A DNA stretch of 64,000 nt from Micromonospora siamensis (GTDB lineage Bacteria; Actinomycetota; Actinomycetes; Mycobacteriales; Micromonosporaceae). How positions within the stretch are numbered: the stretch's first letter is position 1; the number at the start of each line of letters is the position of its first letter. Positions 1-7,841 of this stretch are shown here, piece after piece. The stretch lies in assembly GCF_900090305.1 (NCBI RefSeq), contig NZ_LT607751.1, forward strand, positions 1,302,001-1,366,000, read 5' to 3'. The notes under the pieces were generated by a model. It made no database searches. It worked only from the letters and a program-made list of their open reading frames with translations, and was not told the origin of the DNA. Made by a program: the position numbers and the translations under genes.

Positions 1-484
1 GGCGTACGGGTGCCGGCTCGACCCGCCGGACCGATCTGACCAGCTGACGGGTGTCGTCCCAGGTCATGCCGTGGATCGCGCAGTGGCCGGACCGGACGGC
101 CGCGTCGAGCAGCGGCGAGCGGTGACGCAGGGCGGCGGCCACCGCGCGCACCCGTCCGTCGCCGTTGCCGGGGGCCAGTCGACAGCACTGGTGACCGAGG
201 ACGACCAGCAGCGGCAGGTGCAGCTGCGCGACCGCGTACTCCAGGCTGCCGAGCACGGCCGGGCCGATGCTCAGGCCGGCCGTCCGGACGGTGAACAGCT
301 CGCTGCCGCCGAACAGGATTCCGGGCTCGGGCTGTGGCTCGGCGCAGGCGAGGACCGCCGCGAGCGGTTCCGCCCCGGCGGCCGGCGCCGGGGGCTCACC
401 GGACCGGAAGCGGGCGTGGCCCGCGCGCAGGGCAGCGAGGGCGGTGCCGGGATCGGGACGGTGCGCGTGGTCGGGGACGTTCAT
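1..484 (-). CDS. Beta-carbonic anhydrase-like protein (3' end outside window)
   Basis: The gene starts at an ATG at 484 and runs off the left edge, so about 161 residues are visible. The fold signature is that of beta-carbonic anhydrase (CO2 + H2O to bicarbonate, zinc enzyme): a first zinc cysteine at C47 in ACAEPQ and a later GHQCC that keeps the HxxC zinc pair. The usual CxDxR dyad is replaced by C-A-E-P-Q, so Asp is Glu and Arg is Gln; activity may be altered or lost. It is divergent from the DabB-DabA gene, 97 bp away, which supports a role in inorganic-carbon handling. The family call is fairly sure; the catalytic competence is not. Confidence 0.75.
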   Translation of the reverse strand, partial: MNVPDHAHRPDPGTALAALRAGHARFRSGEPPAPAAGAEPLAAVLACAEPQPEPGILFGGSELFTVRTAGLSIGPAVLGSLEYAVAQLHLPLLVVLGHQCCRLAPGNGDGRVRAVAAALRHRSPLLDAAVRSGHCAIHGMTWDDTRQLVRSVRRVEPAPVR

Positions 485-581
485 CGCCGCTCCTGGGGGT
501 CTTCGTCCGATCTGTTGTGCGCCTCACGATACAGGAATTCCAAATCGTGTTCTACAGTGCGTGTATCAGAGGGAGGTGGCG
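485..581. promoter_or_regulatory. Divergent promoter region with an inverted repeat
   Basis: This 97-bp gap separates the carbonic anhydrase-like gene (minus) from the DabB-DabA gene (plus) and must hold both promoters. CACGAT at 525-530 and ATCGTG at 544-549 form a perfect 6-bp inverted repeat around GAATTC, a plausible operator shared by both genes. A strong ribosome binding site, GGGAGGTGG at 571-579, precedes the ATG at 582. No regulator gene lies next to it in the window. Confidence 0.4.
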
Positions 582-3500
582 ATGTCCGTCGCACTGGCCA
601 CAGGAGTTCTTCTCGCGACCGCGTCCGCAGCGGTCTGCGCACTGCTCGTACCGGATCGGCGGCGGGCCGCCCGCGCGGCCGGGCTGCTGCTCGCCCTGGC
701 CGCCGTCGGGGCCGCCGGGCTGCTGGTGAGCGTCGGCACCGGCGGCGCCGTGGTCGGGCTGGCCGCCCGCCCGGAGATCGCCGGGGTGCCGTTCGGCCTC
801 GGGGTACGGGTCGACCGCTTCGACGCGCTCTTCATGCTGCTGGTCAGCGGGATCGCCGCAGTGGTCGCCGGCTACGCCCGGCGCTACCTCGACGGCGAGC
901 CGGGAATGGCCGGCTTCCAGGCCCGGGTCGCCGGCGCCGCGGCGGCCACCCTGGTGATGGCCACCGCGCCCAGCCTGGTGCAGTTCGCCGTCGGTTGGAT
1001 CGCGGCCGGCCGGCTGCTGGTCGGGCTGATCGGCTACCACCGCGACCAGCACCGGGTCCGCTCCGCCGTCCGCCGGATCCGGCGGCTGTTCCTCGTCGGC
1101 GACCTCGCCCTGCTGGCCGGCTTCGCCCTGCTGGTGACCGCCGTCGGCAGCGCCGACCTGGCCGACGTCCGCGCCGCCGCGGCCGACGCCCCGGGCTGGC
1201 TGCTCGCCACCGCCGGCGGCTCGCTGCTGGTGGCCGGCATGGTGCGCTCCGCCCAGGTGCCGGTGCACGGCTGGCTGCCGAGCACCCTGGACGCCCCCAC
1301 CCCGGTCTCGGCCTTCCTGCACGCCGGGATGGTCAACGTGGCCGGCTTCCTGATGATCACGTTCGCGCCGGTCGTCGTCGCCGCGCCGGGAGTGTCCACG
1401 GCGACCCTCCTGGTGGGACTGGTCACCGCCGCCGCCGGCACCCTGTTCGCCGCGGTACGCACCGACGTCAAGGGCGCCCTGGCCCGCTCCACCGTGGCGC
1501 AGATGGGATTCATGCTGGCCCAGTGCGGGCTGGGCGCCTTCGGGCTGGCCGCCGTGCACCTGGTCGGGCACGGCGTCTACAAGGCGTACGCGTTCCTCTC
1601 CGCCGGTGGCACCGTGCAGGCCCGTTCGCAGGCGGCCGAGGCGCCGCAGCCGGTGGGACCCGCCCCGCGCCGCCGGCTCGTGGTGGCGACCGCCGTCCTG
1701 CTCGGCGTGCTCGGGCTCACCGAGGCCCTGCTCGGCGCCACCGCCACCGGGCTGCTCGCCGCGGCCCTGGCCGGCGCCGCCGGGTTCGCCGCCCTGCGGG
1801 CCGCCCTCGCCGACCGCCGGCTGCCGGCCGGGGCGGCGGCGGCCGTCACCGGCGCGGTGGCCGCCCTCGCCGGCGGCTACCTGGTCGCCGGGCACCTCGC
1901 CACCGACTGGCTGGCCCTGCCCTCGGGCGGTACGCCGCTCGCCGTGGCCGGCACGGCGGTGGTGCTGGCCGCCCTCATCGTGCTCTGCCTGATCGTGACG
2001 CGCCGCCGGGCGGCCGGGCTGTGGTGGTGGGCGTGGCGGGACGGCCGGCTGCCGGCCCGTCGGACCGGCGCCCGCACCCCCGTCCCGGCGGCGGTCGACG
2101 GCAACGCGGCCGGCGCGTCGAGCGGACCGGGGCTGGCCGGGGCCGGTCCCGCCGACGCCGCCCGCGCCGCCGCCGCGGTGACCGCCGCCGCCGACCATGT
2201 CGCCGCCACCTGGCCGCTGGACAGCTTCGTGGCGGTCAACCCGCTGGCCGGGCTGGAACGTACGCCGTTCCACCAGGCCACCGCCCGGTTGCGCGAGCTG
2301 GGCGGAGTACGCACCCACCTGCCGGCCGCGTACTGGCGGCAGCGGCTGCGCGACGGCGGGATCGGCGAGGCCGACCTGACCGCCGCACTGGCCGCCCTGC
2401 CGGCGACGACCGGTGCGGTGCCACTCGGCGGCCGGCTGGTCGACGGCATGCGGCTGCGGACGCTGGTGCTGCGCCACCCGGTGCTGGACGGGCCGCCGCC
2501 CCCGGCCGACCTGCTCGACGCGGTACGCCACCGCCTCGCCGCCCGGCCCGCCGGCAGCGCCACCACCCCCGACCTGGTCGGCGAGCGCACCCTCGCCGAG
2601 CTGCTCGACGACGCCCTGGGCACCCGGATCGGCGCGCACGTCGACGACCTGCTGGCCGGCTGGTGCACGGCGCACTGCGGTCGCCCGGCCGCGTCCTGGC
2701 CGGTGCCCGGCACCGGTACGCAGGGTTGCTGGTCGCGGTGGCGGGAGGTGGCGCGGGCCGACCCGGCCGGCGCCCCCGGCCTGGCCGACCTCGTCGACGC
2801 CCTCCCCGCCGCCCCGGAACGGGCCCTGGCCGTCCTGCTGCGTACCCTCGGCGTGCCACGGGACCGGTGGGCGGCCTACCTGTCCCGGTCACTGCTGCGG
2901 CTGCCCGGCTGGGCCGGTTACGCCCGCTGGTCCCAGGGCCACCCGGGGCAGCGGCCGGCGCTGACCGTCGCCGACCTGCTCGCCGTGCGCCTCGCCTACG
3001 AGCTGGCGTTGGGCGCCGACGCCGCCCGCCGGCACCTCGGGGTGGGCCCCGCCGTCGACCTGGTCGCCGCGGCGACGCGTACCCCGGTGGTGGTCGCACC
3101 GGCCGGCGCCGACGCCGCCGCGCTGGCCCGGCTGGCGGCCCTGCTCGGCCTGGACGCCCCCACCGTGGCCGCCCTCCCGGAGGAGGCCCTGTCGGCGCTG
3201 CACGAGGCGGTGGCCGAGCTGTCGCCGCAGCGCCAGGCGGAGGTGTGGCTGGCCGCCGCCGAACACGCCCACCGGCGGCGGCTGCGGCACCGCCTCGACC
3301 AGGCCCGGCCGGCAAGGCGGTCGCCGGGTGCGCCGCTGGCCCAGGCGGTGTTCTGCATCGACGTGCGCAGCGAGGGGTTGCGCCGGCACCTGGAGGCGGC
3401 GGGGCCGGTGCGGACCTTCGGCTTCGCCGGCTTCTTCGGCCTGCCGGTCCGCACCCTGGCCGACGGCGCCAGCCGGGGCCGGGACCGCTGCCCGGTGCTG

Positions 3501-4820
3501 ATGGCGCCGGTCGCCACGGTCGGCGAGCCGCCGGCCGCCACCGAACCCCGCCGGGTACGGCAGGCCTGGCGGCGGGCGTTCGCCGGGGCCAAGGCCAGCC
3601 CGGCCGGAGCGTTCGCCTTCGTCGAGGTGGCGGGGCTGCTCGCCACGGCCACCCTGCTGCTGCGGACGGCGGCACCCCGCCGGCTCACCCCGGCGGTCGA
3701 CGGCACCGCGGCCACCGCGGCCGAGCTGGACGCCGCGCTGACCCTGGACGAGCAGGTCTACTACGCCGAGGCGACGCTGCGCACGATCGGGCTGACCACC
3801 GACTTCGCCCCGCTGGTGCTGCTCTGCGGGCACGGCGCGACCAGCAGCAACAACCCGTACGCCGCCGCCCTCGACTGCGGGGCCTGCGGTGGCAACCGGG
3901 GCGGGGTCAGCGCCCGGCTGGCCGCCGCGATGCTGAACAACCCGCGGGTCCGTACGGCGCTCGCCGCCCGCGGCATCGAGATCCCGGACCACACGCTGGT
4001 CCTGGCCGGTGAGCACGACACCGTCACCGACCGGGTACGCCTGCTCGACCCGGACGGCGTACCGGCCACCCACCGGCCGGTGGTCGACGCGCTGTCGGCG
4101 TACCTCGACGGTGCGGGCGCCGGGCTGCGGGCCGAACGGGCCACCCGGCTGCCGGACCGGCCCACCCCGGGGCGGCTGCCCGCCCGGGCGGCGGACTGGG
4201 CGCAGGTGCGACCGGAATGGGCGCTGGCGGGCAACGCCGCCTTCGTCGCCGGGCCGCGGGACCGGAGCGCCGGACTCGACCTCGGCTGCCGCACGTTCCT
4301 GCACTCGTACGACTGGTCCACCGACCCGGACGCCGCCGCGCTGGAGGCGATCATGACCGGGCCGTTGGTGGTGGCCGCCTGGATCAACCTCCAGTACTAC
4401 TTCTCCAGCGTGGACCCGCACCGGCTCGGCGCCGGCACCAAGACCGTGCACACCGTGCTCGGCGACGGGCTGGGCGTCCTCTCCGGCACCGGCGGTGACC
4501 TGCGTACCGGCCTGCCCTGGCAGTCCGTCGGCGTCGGGGCGGACCTGGTCCACGAGCCGCTGCGCCTGCTCGGCGTGGTGTACGCGCCGACCGCCCTGGT
4601 GGACACCGTGCTGAGCCGCAACCCCGCGCTGCGTCAGCTGGTCGACGGCGGCTGGCTCGCGCTGACCGTCCGCGACCCGCACGGCGACCGCTGGTGGGAA
4701 CCCGGCCCGGCGGGTGACTGGCAGGTCGTGCCGGCGGCCACCCCGAACCGTCCCCGGACCGTCGAGTCGGTCCAGGTCCGATCCACGTCCCCGGTAGCAG
4801 AGAAGGAGCCGACCGCATGA
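582..4820 (+). CDS. DabB-DabA fusion: membrane-coupled inorganic carbon uptake protein
   Basis: This 1412-residue protein joins two proteins usually encoded separately. Residues 1 to about 490 are a multi-spanning NuoL/MrpA-type proton-channel module (DabB-like), with SAQVPVHGWLP, PTPVSAFLHAG and DVKGALARSTVAQMG; the lysine usual in the first motif is arginine (R222). A Pro/Ala/Gly-rich linker leads to DUF2309/DabA from about residue 530 (WPLDSFVAVNPLAG at 544). The DabA zinc site is visible: C925 and D927 in CIDVRSE, H1084 in CGHGATSSNNP and C1099 in DCGACGG. DabAB is known to accumulate bicarbonate using membrane energy. The ATG at 582 was chosen for its GGGAGGTGG site. It is translationally coupled to the PII-like gene. 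Confidence 0.85.
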   Translation: MSVALATGVLLATASAAVCALLVPDRRRAARAAGLLLALAAVGAAGLLVSVGTGGAVVGLAARPEIAGVPFGLGVRVDRFDALFMLLVSGIAAVVAGYARRYLDGEPGMAGFQARVAGAAAATLVMATAPSLVQFAVGWIAAGRLLVGLIGYHRDQHRVRSAVRRIRRLFLVGDLALLAGFALLVTAVGSADLADVRAAAADAPGWLLATAGGSLLVAGMVRSAQVPVHGWLPSTLDAPTPVSAFLHAGMVNVAGFLMITFAPVVVAAPGVSTATLLVGLVTAAAGTLFAAVRTDVKGALARSTVAQMGFMLAQCGLGAFGLAAVHLVGHGVYKAYAFLSAGGTVQARSQAAEAPQPVGPAPRRRLVVATAVLLGVLGLTEALLGATATGLLAAALAGAAGFAALRAALADRRLPAGAAAAVTGAVAALAGGYLVAGHLATDWLALPSGGTPLAVAGTAVVLAALIVLCLIVTRRRAAGLWWWAWRDGRLPARRTGARTPVPAAVDGNAAGASSGPGLAGAGPADAARAAAAVTAAADHVAATWPLDSFVAVNPLAGLERTPFHQATARLRELGGVRTHLPAAYWRQRLRDGGIGEADLTAALAALPATTGAVPLGGRLVDGMRLRTLVLRHPVLDGPPPPADLLDAVRHRLAARPAGSATTPDLVGERTLAELLDDALGTRIGAHVDDLLAGWCTAHCGRPAASWPVPGTGTQGCWSRWREVARADPAGAPGLADLVDALPAAPERALAVLLRTLGVPRDRWAAYLSRSLLRLPGWAGYARWSQGHPGQRPALTVADLLAVRLAYELALGADAARRHLGVGPAVDLVAAATRTPVVVAPAGADAAALARLAALLGLDAPTVAALPEEALSALHEAVAELSPQRQAEVWLAAAEHAHRRRLRHRLDQARPARRSPGAPLAQAVFCIDVRSEGLRRHLEAAGPVRTFGFAGFFGLPVRTLADGASRGRDRCPVLMAPVATVGEPPAATEPRRVRQAWRRAFAGAKASPAGAFAFVEVAGLLATATLLLRTAAPRRLTPAVDGTAATAAELDAALTLDEQVYYAEATLRTIGLTTDFAPLVLLCGHGATSSNNPYAAALDCGACGGNRGGVSARLAAAMLNNPRVRTALAARGIEIPDHTLVLAGEHDTVTDRVRLLDPDGVPATHRPVVDALSAYLDGAGAGLRAERATRLPDRPTPGRLPARAADWAQVRPEWALAGNAAFVAGPRDRSAGLDLGCRTFLHSYDWSTDPDAAALEAIMTGPLVVAAWINLQYYFSSVDPHRLGAGTKTVHTVLGDGLGVLSGTGGDLRTGLPWQSVGVGADLVHEPLRLLGVVYAPTALVDTVLSRNPALRQLVDGGWLALTVRDPHGDRWWEPGPAGDWQVVPAATPNRPRTVESVQVRSTSPVAEKEPTA

Positions 4821-5158
4821 ACGAGCTGGGACTGACCCGCATGGTCAAGGTCGAGGTGGTGACCCGCGCCGAGGACGCCGACGCCGTCCGCACGTTGCTG
4901 CACGCCTCCGGGGTGAGCGGCTGGACCAGCCTCAGCGGGGTCTCCGGCTTCGGCCACCACGGCACCCACGAGGGCCGGTTGCTCTTCAACGACCGCGCCG
5001 GGCTGGTGATGGTCATCGTCGTGCTGCCGTACGACCGGACCGAGGCCGTGGTCACCGGACTGCGGGACATCCTCGCGCACCGGCCGGGCGTCATGTTCGT
5101 CAGCGAGGCGTGGGTCAGCCGGCCGGACTACTTCGGCGCCGAGCAGTCGGCGGGCTGA
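4817..5158 (+). CDS. PII-like signalling protein of the Dab locus
   Basis: A 113-residue protein of PII-like size and alternating beta-alpha-beta pattern (MVKVEVVTRAEDADAVRTLL, then VMVIVVLP near residue 75). PII-like proteins of this kind (CPII types) are known next to bicarbonate transporter genes, where they bind adenine nucleotides and sense carbon status. The ATG overlaps the stop of the DabB-DabA gene (ATGA), so the two are co-translated; that context is the main support for the role. A histidine/glycine loop (GFGHHGTHEG) sits where PII T-loops vary. Ligand and target are unknown. Confidence 0.7.
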   Translation: MNELGLTRMVKVEVVTRAEDADAVRTLLHASGVSGWTSLSGVSGFGHHGTHEGRLLFNDRAGLVMVIVVLPYDRTEAVVTGLRDILAHRPGVMFVSEAWVSRPDYFGAEQSAG

Positions 5159-5170
5159 GGCCGTGGCCGT

Positions 5171-5205
5171 CCGGCCCGGTGGCGGTGGTCCCGCCGCCGG
5201 GCCGG
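5171..5205. terminator. Hairpin terminator between convergent genes
   Basis: Arms 5171-5185 and 5191-5205 pair over 15 bp with a single T-G wobble and a 5-nt loop. It lies just after the PII-like gene and abuts the end of the convergent DUF5872-like gene, so it can serve both. There is no T-tract, as is usual in high-GC actinobacteria. Confidence 0.65.
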
Positions 5206-5757
5206 TCAGCGGCGGTCGAGTTCGGACTGGAGCCGCTGGATAAGCGTCTTGCGCCCCTTGCCGTCGCGTTCGGCGCGCAGGGCCGCCTTCAGCTGGGTGG
5301 TGTCCAGGTCACGGACGTGCCGGGTGGCCTCGCTGACCGGCAGTTCGGTGAGCGACACGGCCGCGGCGGCGTCCCTGCGGGCCCGGCTGGCCGGCCCGGT
5401 GTTGGCGACGTACTGCCGGCCGGACCGCGACTCCCGGCGCTTACGGGCGTCGGTGGCGCGCTGCTGCTCGGGGGTGAGTTCCTTCCATGCCTGCTCGGGG
5501 AGGTAACGGTCGGTCTCGCCGTCGTGGCGGGCCCGGGTGGTGCCCTTGCGGGTCTGCCACTTCTGCTCGCCCCAGTGCCGCAGGGACTGCTGGCGCTCGT
5601 CGCGCGGGCCCTGGTAGCCGCCGCCGCGCTTCTGGTACTCCTTCGTGAGCAGCTGGGACTTACGGGCCGACCACTGCCCGGGCCGACCACCCCGGTCGGA
5701 CGCCTTGATCTCTTCCTTCAGCTGGTCCCGCAGCTCGGGCTTCGTGTAGCGCGCCAT
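5206..5757 (-). CDS. DUF5872-like conserved protein of unknown function
   Basis: 183 residues from the ATG at 5757. The N-terminal half carries the pattern KGGRPGQWSARKSQLL followed by EYQKRGGGYQGPR, which I associate with a widespread uncharacterised actinobacterial family (DUF5872). The protein is rich in Arg, Lys, Glu and Gln, has no membrane segment or signal peptide, and its C-terminal 60 residues look helical. Nucleic-acid association is possible from the charge but not shown. It stands alone, convergent with the carbon-uptake operon. Confidence 0.6.
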   Translation of the reverse strand: MARYTKPELRDQLKEEIKASDRGGRPGQWSARKSQLLTKEYQKRGGGYQGPRDERQQSLRHWGEQKWQTRKGTTRARHDGETDRYLPEQAWKELTPEQQRATDARKRRESRSGRQYVANTGPASRARRDAAAAVSLTELPVSEATRHVRDLDTTQLKAALRAERDGKGRKTLIQRLQSELDRR

Positions 5758-5914
5758 GTCCGGTGGGATACCCGCCGCCGGCGCGCGTACGCACCGGGCG
5801 TGGTGTCCGAGTGGGCAGGGGGACCGGCGCAGCTGTGCCCACTTGCGCACTGCGGGCCGGCGTCGGCGCGGCAGAGACTCGGGGGGATTTCGTTCCCGTC
5901 CCGAAAGGGGTGCC

Positions 5915-6469
5915 ATGTCCGTCTCACTCCGCGCACGCCGGGCGTTCACCGCGCTCTTCGCCGCCCTGCTCGCCGCGCTGAGCATCACCACCATCGCCTC
6001 GCCCGCCCAGGCGGCCGTCACCATCCAGGGCGACCGGATGATCATGAACTACACGGACTTCTGGGGAACCCACGAGGTCGGCTGGTACGACTACAAGCTG
6101 AACCTGGACTTCGTCAACAACCGGCCCAGCGTCTACGGGGCGATCCTGGCGATCCAGCCGTACAACGGGTGGAACGCGGTCGGCTACGGCAGCCAGACCC
6201 TGGTGCAGTGCACCAACGGCCTGTGGAGCGGCTCGTACTACTTCTCCCGCTGCTACGTGAAGGCCAAGATGGAGAAGCCGGGCAACGTGGTCGGCAGCAT
6301 CAGCGGCAGCTACAAGGGCGTCACCTTCAGCGGCGGGTACGACTCGGGCAGCGGCCGGTCGTACATGTTCTTCACCGGTGAGGTCACCGTCCGCCGCGAC
6401 AGCTGGGGCTCCCCGTACACCGTCTGCTACGTGTACGGCAACGCCAGGTGCCAGAACTACTTCGGCTGA
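5915..6469 (+). CDS. Secreted protein of unknown function
   Basis: 184 residues from ATG 5915, preceded by GAAAGGGG at 5903-5910. Residues 1 to about 33 are a clear Sec signal peptide (Arg-rich start, Ala/Leu core, ending SPAQA before AVTIQ). The mature part is rich in Tyr, Trp, Gly, Ser and Asn and looks beta-stranded (NYTDFWGTHEVGWYDYKL). Four cysteines (in QCTNG, SRCYV, TVCYV and ARCQN) could form two disulfides. I do not recognise the family. It is monocistronic, with a terminator directly after it. Confidence 0.65.
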   Translation: MSVSLRARRAFTALFAALLAALSITTIASPAQAAVTIQGDRMIMNYTDFWGTHEVGWYDYKLNLDFVNNRPSVYGAILAIQPYNGWNAVGYGSQTLVQCTNGLWSGSYYFSRCYVKAKMEKPGNVVGSISGSYKGVTFSGGYDSGSGRSYMFFTGEVTVRRDSWGSPYTVCYVYGNARCQNYFG

Positions 6470-6477
6470 GCGAGCCC

Positions 6478-6515
6478 GGGGTGCCGGGCCGGACCTGGGG
6501 GCCGGCCCGGCACCC
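6478..6515. terminator. Strong bidirectional hairpin terminator
   Basis: Arms 6479-6492 (GGGTGCCGGGCCGG) and 6502-6515 (CCGGCCCGGCACCC) are a perfect 14-bp inverted repeat with a 9-nt loop. It sits between the convergent secreted-protein and PucR-type genes and can terminate both. Confidence 0.8.
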
Positions 6516-6520
6516 GCGCG

Positions 6521-7660
6521 TCAGCCGATGCCCCGGCACAGCCGCCGGGCGCAGAGCGCCGCGTTGAGCACCAGGGAACCCCGGGCGGTGGTGGGCGAGT
6601 GGCCGGTCAGCTCGCTGATCCGGTGCAGGCGCAGTTGCAGGGTCCGCCGGTGCAGGAAGAGCGCCTGTGCCGACCGGGTCCGGTCGAAGTCGTTGGCGAA
6701 GAAGGTCTCCAGCGTCTCGATCAGGTCGGGGCGGCCGTCGAGTCCGTCGAGCACGCCGGCCAGCCGTTCGGCGGCGGCGCCGGCACCCACCACCGTGGAC
6801 TCCAGCAACACGTCGGCCGACGCGTGCACCCGGGCGTACGCGCCGGTGGCCACCGCGAGCCGGGCCACCCGCCCGGCCTCGGACCGGGCCTGCGGCACCT
6901 CCGCCCGGGTCGCCGCGAAGGCCCGCCCGGCGGTCAGCTCGGTGGCGTCCCGCGCCAGTGTCTCCACCAGTTCCTGCGCGGCGGCCTCCACGGCGCGTCG
7001 CCGCGCTCCGGGGTTCCCGGTGGCCGGGACTCCGAACAGGAACACCTGCTCGTCCCCCGTGCCGACGTGCAGCACCCCGTCGGGCAGCGGGCCGTCGGCC
7101 GGGCCGCCCCGCACGGCAAGCACCAGGAACGACGCGGGCAGCGCGAGGCCGGCGGTGGCGGCGAGCGCCTCGACGTCCGCGCCGGTGAGCAGGCCCTCGA
7201 CCAGCAGGCGCCGGATCCGCACGGAGCCGAACTGTCGCCGCAGCTCGGCGCAGTAGCCCCGGCTGGCCGCCGCCAGGGTGGCGGGCAGGTGCTGGTGCAG
7301 CCAGCTGCTGAGGCGGAGCAGCTCCTCGGTGCCGTTCTCGTCGATCACCGACCAGAGGGTCTGGAGGCCGACGTTGACGCAGACCCGTACCCCGAGGTCC
7401 AGCGCGCCGGCTCCGGCGCCGTACGCCGCCGCCCGCGCGCCCTGCCGGGCGATCAGGTCGAGGTCGGCGGCTGTCCACGGGGTGCCGGCCGCGGCCCGGC
7501 GCAGTGCCCGGCGCAGCAGCGCCCGCAGCAGCCGGCGGGGGGCGTCGCGGGACGGCTGCGGTGGGCCGACGAGTGCCGGGAGGTCGCGGGCCAGGACGTG
7601 GTCCACGGCGGACGCGGTCGGCCCGACGTGTCGGAGCAGGGACGAGTGGTGGCGGTGCAT
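6521..7660 (-). CDS. PucR-family transcriptional regulator
   Basis: 379 residues from ATG 7660, with AGAAAGGGG upstream. The C-terminal 60 residues are the PucR helix-turn-helix (FFANDFDRTRSAQALFLHRR then TLQLRLHRISELTG), used in actinobacteria to regulate diverse metabolic genes. The N-terminal part resembles the RsbRD-like N-terminal domain of these regulators, followed by a GGDEF-like central region lacking catalytic motifs. It is divergent from the SARP gene across 181 bp, so mutual or autoregulation is possible. The inducer is unknown. Confidence 0.8.
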   Translation of the reverse strand: MHRHHSSLLRHVGPTASAVDHVLARDLPALVGPPQPSRDAPRRLLRALLRRALRRAAAGTPWTAADLDLIARQGARAAAYGAGAGALDLGVRVCVNVGLQTLWSVIDENGTEELLRLSSWLHQHLPATLAAASRGYCAELRRQFGSVRIRRLLVEGLLTGADVEALAATAGLALPASFLVLAVRGGPADGPLPDGVLHVGTGDEQVFLFGVPATGNPGARRRAVEAAAQELVETLARDATELTAGRAFAATRAEVPQARSEAGRVARLAVATGAYARVHASADVLLESTVVGAGAAAERLAGVLDGLDGRPDLIETLETFFANDFDRTRSAQALFLHRRTLQLRLHRISELTGHSPTTARGSLVLNAALCARRLCRGIG

Positions 7661-7841
7661 GTCCGACAGGACCCCTTTCTTCGCCGAGGGTCGTCACCGC
7701 TGGTGACTTGGAGCGTTCAAATCCGCACCGTGCGTGTCGTCTTGCAGTTTCGGAAACGGGCGTCCGCCGAGGCAACGCTTAGCGTCCCGGCGTAAGCGCG
7801 GTGAAAGCGGCCGGTTGCGGGTGGCTCACCGAGCGGTCAGC

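Noticed and set aside
552-2675. A 707-codon minus-strand open frame
   Set aside because: Low-complexity Gly/Gln/Arg translation, antisense to the DabB-DabA gene; no motif and no ribosome site.
71-4012. A 1313-codon open frame on the plus strand overlapping the DabB-DabA gene
   Set aside because: Its translation is Arg/Gly/Pro-rich composition with no domain, typical of a shadow frame in very high-GC DNA; the DabB-DabA frame holds all motifs.
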